NCBI RefSeq assembly: GCF_900115785.1
Contig: NZ_FOYS01000006.1
Location: 174,411-238,410 of the forward strand
Length of the DNA: 64,000 bases
Source of the DNA: Halogeometricum limi
GTDB taxonomy: Archaea > Halobacteriota > Halobacteria > Halobacteriales > Haloferacaceae
Direction: 5' to 3'
The notes below the pieces were generated by a model. The model did no database searches and was not told the origin of the DNA. It worked only from the letters and a program-made list of their open reading frames with translations. Shown here piece by piece: positions 60,601 to 64,000 of this stretch (the stretch's first letter is position 1; each line of letters opens with the position of its first letter). The position numbers and the translations under genes were made by a program.

Positions 60601-61895
60601 TTGTTCTCGTCTTCGTAGACGTAGCGGATGACCGAACCCTGACCGGTCTGGTCGATGTAGTTCGTCCCGTACAGTGCGCCGTCCGGTCCGACGGTCATCG
60701 AGACGATAGCGCCCGCACGCTGGTCGAAGTTGTAGCTCTGCTCGACTTCTGTTCCGCCGTCCGTCGTCGTGAGGTATTTGACCCAGCCGTCGTTGTAGTC
60801 CGAGTAGAACAGGACGTCGTCGTACTCGGCGGGGTACATGTCCCCGTTGTAGAGGGGGCCGACGGTGACGGCGGCACCCTCGCGGCCGCCGGACTCGCCG
60901 TGCGAGTAGGTGTAGATGGGGTCGTCGTAGTCGGGGTTGTCGCACATTCCCTCACAGTTCGGCCAGCCGTAGTTCGCGCCCTTGCGGCCGAGATGGATGT
61001 CCTCTTGGGAGGAGGGTTCGACGTTGCCGCCGACCTCACCGATGTAGAGTTCTCCGTTGTCGGCGAACTTCGCTCGGTACGGGTTTCGGAGGCCCGACGC
61101 CCAGATTTCACCGAGCGTTTCGGGGTCGCCGTCGTCGGCGTAAGGGTTGTCCTGCGGAATCGACCCGTCGGCGTTCAGTCGGATGACCTTCCCGTCGGGG
61201 ACCGAGAGGTCCTGCGCGCGCTCTCCCTGAAACTCGTCGCCGGTCGTGATGTATATCTTCCCGTCGGGGCCGACGTCCAAACCGCCGCCCAAGTGACAGC
61301 AGACGATGGAACTCCCGGCGCGAATCTCGTTCCGCCAGAGCACTTCACGGCTGGCCGGGTCCGCTCGACTCGTCGTGCCACCGTCGTTCTCTCGGTGGGT
61401 GAACTTCGCGAGGACGTTCTCGGGTTCGGCGTTCTGTTTTTCCGCGGCGTCGGGATTGTCCAGGCGACTGTAGTAGAGGTAGAACTCGCCGCTCTGCTGG
61501 AAGTCGTTCGCGAGCGCGATGCCCAACAGTCCGCGTTCGCGTTCAGACTCGATACTGTCTATCTGATTCAGGTCGAGATACGTCTCGGACCCGCCGTTCG
61601 TGTCCGGGTCGTTGATGAGTATCTCTCCGCCCTTCTGGATGACGAGCATCCGTCCGTCGGGGAGGAAGACGGTTTCGGTGGGCTCTGAGAGTCCCGACAT
61701 GACCGTCTCTTTTCGGAACGACTCCGAGTCCGTCGCCCAGTCGTTCGAACCGTCGGTACCACCGCCGTCTTGATGGTCGCCGTGCGCCGCAGTCGGCCCG
61801 GCGACGAAGGCGACACCCGCCGTGATGGAGGACGTGAGTGTCACGAAGGCCAGCAGGATGACCAGTCCCTTTCGTTCGTTCTCTGAGCGAATCAT
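57675..61895 (-). CDS. Giant modular PGF-CTERM protein with a Yli-type sugar dehydrogenase domain
   Basis: The product is 1406 residues from the ATG at 61895. After a signal (about 10-40) comes a six-bladed glucose/sorbosone dehydrogenase (Yli-like, PQQ-dependent family) domain, with GLSEPTETVFLPDGRMLV, ERGLLGIALA, the CCHLGGGLDVGPDGKIYITTGD block and SGLRNPYRAKF. A PKD domain (about 465-550), an Ig/BACON-like part, a LamG/concanavalin-like domain (about 715-925) and two cadherin-like 'Big' domains follow. Then come a (TNTGGNDD)n minisatellite linker, a CARDB domain and a PGFGALVTLLSL tail. The sugar oxidised is unknown. The surface position fits external aldose oxidation or carbohydrate binding. 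Confidence 0.88.
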   Translation of the reverse strand: MIRSENERKGLVILLAFVTLTSSITAGVAFVAGPTAAHGDHQDGGGTDGSNDWATDSESFRKETVMSGLSEPTETVFLPDGRMLVIQKGGEILINDPDTNGGSETYLDLNQIDSIESERERGLLGIALANDFQQSGEFYLYYSRLDNPDAAEKQNAEPENVLAKFTHRENDGGTTSRADPASREVLWRNEIRAGSSIVCCHLGGGLDVGPDGKIYITTGDEFQGERAQDLSVPDGKVIRLNADGSIPQDNPYADDGDPETLGEIWASGLRNPYRAKFADNGELYIGEVGGNVEPSSQEDIHLGRKGANYGWPNCEGMCDNPDYDDPIYTYSHGESGGREGAAVTVGPLYNGDMYPAEYDDVLFYSDYNDGWVKYLTTTDGGTEVEQSYNFDQRAGAIVSMTVGPDGALYGTNYIDQTGQGSVIRYVYEDENKAPSVDSTSVTPKTGEAPLDVTFEAAASDPEGDELTYTWHFGDGTTAQGSTATHTYEQSGSYDAYVEVSDGNSAVESDTTTVTAGTAPEITIESPTEGSTFRAGERIDVSATVTDAEDGQLSGDSIEWNVYLDHNAHTHPDVTRTGDSFTFDAPTTGHPTTGDVGYEFTVTATDSDGLQTRETVEIRPEEVDITLNSQPEGIAVNLEGQPRQTTNGGYTFDTVIGYEHSVSASQSVCRDGTRYEFTGWSDDRTDRTRTYVVPDADATLTAQYETAGSCDVVAQYEADTGVQTDADGVTTWADTSGNGNDLTARGAPQFDADAGNGSGAIVLDGQDDALAIDGATGLPQGDSDRTMFVVANYRSEGFGGAAYGSAAQNRAFGLAVDNDGKLAVQGWGGNYDQVSSKQGTGAGWVVQNVVYEDGTFTHYANGEQIDTGAHGFNTQGDKLVVGEELNGGENVAMDVSAVVIYDRALSDQERREVETYLRQKYVGDTSAEENRAPETAADDVTVAAGESIDVSVLANDEDPDGELDPSSVTIVDQPQAGTATANADGTVTYEHDGSEATSDSFTYTVSDRDGATSDVQTVSVTVEQPETANPSDGTPETADDEVEITAGETVTHDVLANDPAQNLDPATLEIVSGDADFGTATANANGTITYQHDGSATGRDVVEYRVEDENGNTSNATQFTVLSSEGTGPAPGDDSGSGDDGGDTNTGGNDDGTNTGGNDGGTNTGGNDDDTNTGGNDDDTNTGGNDGGDDNQQPSQPSSPSSGSGGSGSVPPAEDDDKASFELSNATLSTRNVTVGEPVDVSATVGNVGDADGETTMNLTVGNSTVDSRELALEANANTTVSFTYAFERAGTYELSVGNQSLGTVTVQETAQSENTTDGDGQSAGTETEDAESGDGVSDGDEAETTTTDAPTGATTATEDVTETETASATESGETTGTSTNTPGFGALVTLLSLSLAAAMLARRRID
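58342..58473 (-). repeat. 24-bp minisatellite within the sugar-dehydrogenase gene
   Basis: About five tandem 24-bp units encode the 8-residue repeat TNTGGNDD/TNTGGNDG. Copy number is likely to vary between strains, which would change the linker length between the cadherin-like and CARDB domains. Confidence 0.75.
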
Positions 61896-62131
61896 AGATG
61901 CACTACTTTGTATCACGACACGAATTCGTTACACAAAGTTAGCCACGACAATCCTCGCTCTCCTCGATGTAACCGGTCGTTGTCTGCAAAACACTCCGCT
62001 AAAATGCAGTCCCTAACGGTGGTTGTCGCACAATATGCGTGAATGAGACAAATTCAGGAAAAAATTACCATCTCCACATTCGAACGTTCGTTCCGAATTT
62101 CGTCGAAGTTCTCTCTGCTCCAGCGACCCTC
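61896..62131. other. Gap upstream of the sugar-dehydrogenase gene
   Basis: About 236 bp are AT-richer than average and must hold the promoter of the sugar-dehydrogenase gene and the end of the next surface protein gene. No gene or RNA was recognised, and no TATA box was clear. Confidence 0.4.
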
Positions 62132-64000
62132 TCAGGCGTGGTATTTCTGGTTCAGATACGCTTCGACCTGCTGGCGTTCGCTGTCGGACAGCGCTCTGTC
62201 GTAGACGAGGATGGCGCCGACACGCATCTCGGTGTAGGGGGCGGGAGTAATCTCGCCACCGACGACGAACACCTGCGGGCGCGTGTCGAACGCGTACGCT
62301 CCGGTGTCGATCACCGCGCCGTCGGCGTAGTGGGTGAACTGGCCGTTCCGGTGGACGACCGACTGCGTCAGCAGACCCGCACCGACGCCTTGCGTCGACG
62401 ACGACTGGTCGAGGCCGCGGCCGAACGCTTGGACGGTGAGTCGGCCTTGGTCGTCGACGACGAGGCCGAACACCTTGTTCTGTCTCGCGCGGCCGTAGGC
62501 GACGCCGCCGAACCCGCCGTTGTTGTCGACGTACTCCGCGACGACGAACATCGTGCGGTCGCTGTTTCCGGCGGGGAGACCGGTGAGACCCGATCGTTCG
62601 AGCAAGTCGTCGTTCCCGTCGAAGGAGATGGCGTCTTCGCCGTTCAACGCGCCGGACTGGAGGGTCGGCGCGCCGCGGGCGGTCAGGTCGTTGCCGTTCG
62701 GGGATTGGTCGGCCCATCCGGTGACGGCGCTTCCCGACCGCTGGACGCCCGAGTCCGTCTCGAAGTGCGCGACGAGACCGTTCGTCACCGGGGCGTCCGA
62801 GGACCCGCCGGTTCCCGTGTCGCCACCGCTGTCATCGTCGCCACCGCCCAACACGGTGACGGAGACGCGGGCGGCGTTCGACGCCTGCCCGGCGGTGTCG
62901 GAGACGCGGTAGGTGAACGAGTCGCCTGTCGTCGCCGACCCGTCGTGTCGGTAGGTGACGGTGCCGTCGGCGTTCGCCGTCGCCGTCCCGGAAGACGGAC
63001 CGGTGACGACGCGGACCGAGGAGGCGTCCAGTCCCACGTCGTCGGCGTCGTTTCCGAGGACGGAGATAGTCGTACTCTCTCCCGCGTTCACGGCGGCGGT
63101 GTCGTCGTTCGCCGTCGGAGCGGCGTCCGTCGTCCCGCCCGTTCCGCCGTCGCCGGCACCGCTTGACCCGCCGAGGTACTTCTGACTCAGGTACGATTCG
63201 ACCTGTTGACGCTCGGTGTTCGAGAGTGCGCGGTCGTAGACGAGGATGGCGCCGACGCGCATCTCGGTGTAGGGGGCGGGGGTAATCTCGCCGCCGACGA
63301 CGAACACCTGCGGGCGCGTGTCGAACGCGTGCGTTCCCGACCCTATCGCGGACCCGCCCGCGTACTGGGTGAACTGGCCGTTCCGGTGGACGACGGAGTG
63401 GGTGAGCCATCCGGCACCGACGCCCTGCGTCGAGGAGGGGAAGTCGTTTCCGCCACCGAAGCCCTGGACGGTGAGGCGTCCCGCGTCGTTCACGACGAGG
63501 CCGAACACCTTGTTCTGTCTCGCGCGGCCGTAGGCGACGCCGCCGAACCCGCCGTTGTTGTCGACGTACTCAGTGACGACGAACACGGTTCGGTCGCTGT
63601 TCCCCGCCGGAAGACCGGTGAGACCCGACCGTTCGAGTAAGTCGTCGTTTCCGTCGAACCGGATGGCGTCTTCGCCGTTCAACGCGCCGGACTGGAGGGT
63701 CGGCGCGCCGCGGGCGGTCAGGTCGTTGCCGTTCGGGGATTGGTCGACCCACCCGGTGACGGCGCTTCCCGACCGCTGGACGCCCGAATCCGTCTCGAAG
63801 TGCGCGACGAGGCCGTTCGAGACGGGAACGTCGGAGGACCCGCCGGTTCCCGTGTCGCCGTCGGACCGTACGGTGACGGAGACGCGAGCGGTGTTGGACT
63901 CCTGTCCGGCGGTGTCGGAGACGCGGTAGGTGAACGAGTCGCCTGTCGTCGCCGACCCGTCGTGTCGGTAGGTGACGGTGCCGTCGGCGTTCGCCGTCGC
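62132..64000 (-). CDS. Surface protein of 345-residue LamG/cadherin-like repeats, N-terminal part beyond the window
   Basis: The frame is open from the stop at 62132 to the right edge, so only the C-terminal 622 residues are visible. They contain almost two copies of a module in which a LamG/concanavalin-like domain (LVAHFETDSGVQRSG...NGNDLTARG...GEDAISFDGNDDLLERSGL, ending QVEAYLNQKYHA) alternates with a cadherin-like domain (ATANADGTVTYRHDGSA). The repeat is 345 residues long and nearly identical between copies, and it resembles modules in the adjacent sugar-dehydrogenase-type protein. The C terminus lacks a PGF-CTERM tail. Likely a secreted or cell-wall-associated adhesin. Confidence 0.82.
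   Translation of the reverse strand, partial: ATANADGTVTYRHDGSATTGDSFTYRVSDTAGQESNTARVSVTVRSDGDTGTGGSSDVPVSNGLVAHFETDSGVQRSGSAVTGWVDQSPNGNDLTARGAPTLQSGALNGEDAIRFDGNDDLLERSGLTGLPAGNSDRTVFVVTEYVDNNGGFGGVAYGRARQNKVFGLVVNDAGRLTVQGFGGGNDFPSSTQGVGAGWLTHSVVHRNGQFTQYAGGSAIGSGTHAFDTRPQVFVVGGEITPAPYTEMRVGAILVYDRALSNTERQQVESYLSQKYLGGSSGAGDGGTGGTTDAAPTANDDTAAVNAGESTTISVLGNDADDVGLDASSVRVVTGPSSGTATANADGTVTYRHDGSATTGDSFTYRVSDTAGQASNAARVSVTVLGGGDDDSGGDTGTGGSSDAPVTNGLVAHFETDSGVQRSGSAVTGWADQSPNGNDLTARGAPTLQSGALNGEDAISFDGNDDLLERSGLTGLPAGNSDRTMFVVAEYVDNNGGFGGVAYGRARQNKVFGLVVDDQGRLTVQAFGRGLDQSSSTQGVGAGLLTQSVVHRNGQFTHYADGAVIDTGAYAFDTRPQVFVVGGEITPAPYTEMRVGAILVYDRALSDSERQQVEAYLNQKYHA
62132..64000. repeat. 1035-bp tandem repeat (345 codons)
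   Basis: Landmarks recur exactly 1035 bp apart: GTAGACGAGG at 62201 and 63236, and CGTTCAACGC at 62641 and 63676. The phase is in frame. Unit 1 is 62132-63166; unit 2 starts at 63167 and runs past the window edge. High identity suggests recent duplication and ongoing homogenisation. Confidence 0.85.

Noticed and set aside
58623..61688. 1021-codon plus-strand frame
   Set aside because: It is antisense to the sugar-dehydrogenase gene and shows the Val/Arg/Asp bias of a mirror frame.

Overview
The window reads as haloarchaeal DNA, most like the Haloferacales (Haloferax/Halogeometricum type; genus not provable from sequence alone). Evidence: high G+C, very acidic predicted proteins, TATA-led leaderless genes, Tat-type lipoproteins, three proteins with PGF-CTERM tails, an RdfA/SMC-like pair and an Orc1/Cdc6 origin. 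I saw no rRNA, tRNA, CRISPR array or complete insertion sequence. Most gene starts were moved downstream of the longest open frame, using ATGA overlaps, TATA spacing or signal peptides.

Layout. 1-7 kb: 3' end of a short-chain dehydrogenase, a REC-PAS-GAF histidine kinase, and a two-gene secretion/transport operon (FtsX-type permease plus CARDB-like surface protein) with no ATPase beside it. 6.8-10.6 kb: a Tat lipoprotein translationally coupled to a large PGF-CTERM subtilase. 10.7-17.2 kb: PRC-barrel protein, MoxR ATPase, SprT-like metallopeptidase, M20 amidohydrolase, ATP-grasp enzyme, SOUL protein, GNAT. 17.3-24 kb: a four-gene operon with ATGA overlaps (TgpA-like transglutaminase, small membrane protein, DUF58 protein, polytopic membrane protein). 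24-25.7 kb: a partition locus, made of an AT-rich array of 9-bp iterons, parA and a small acidic partner. 25.8-27.6 kb: wHTH regulator, PD-(D/E)XK-like protein, membrane protein. 27.7-31.8 kb: operon of a Tat lipoprotein, a membrane-fused spermidine-synthase-like protein, a DUF2617-like protein and a zinc-ribbon protein. 31.9-37 kb: a pentapeptide-repeat protein fused to a K+ channel pore, and an S-layer-type PGF-CTERM glycoprotein.

37.2-49.5 kb is a galactoside-use cluster: GH42 beta-galactosidase and GH4 alpha-galactosidase-like enzyme diverge from one promoter region. A CUT1 sugar ABC transporter is co-transcribed with galactonate dehydratase (dgoD) and an SDR that could be galactose dehydrogenase. 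A KDP(Gal/G) aldolase and an IclR regulator flank the cluster. Together these make most of a DeLey-Doudoroff galactose route; the 2-keto-3-deoxygalactonate kinase is not in the window. 49.6-55.7 kb is a replication and cell-shape block: an SMC-like protein with altered ATPase motifs and a zinc hook, RdfA, an IS630-type HTH protein, and an orc1/cdc6 gene flanked on both sides by about nine copies of an origin-box-like motif (core TGTCCGCTGTT). 55.7-64 kb: membrane protein, secreted membrane-anchored protein, a giant modular PGF-CTERM sugar-dehydrogenase-type protein, and the 3' part of a surface protein built from 345-residue repeats.

The most unusual signals are the iteron array in front of parA with a small satellite array 12.5 kb away, the origin boxes with one near-perfect solitary copy about 52 kb away at 812-836, the K+ channel/pentapeptide fusion, and the membrane spermidine-synthase-like operon.
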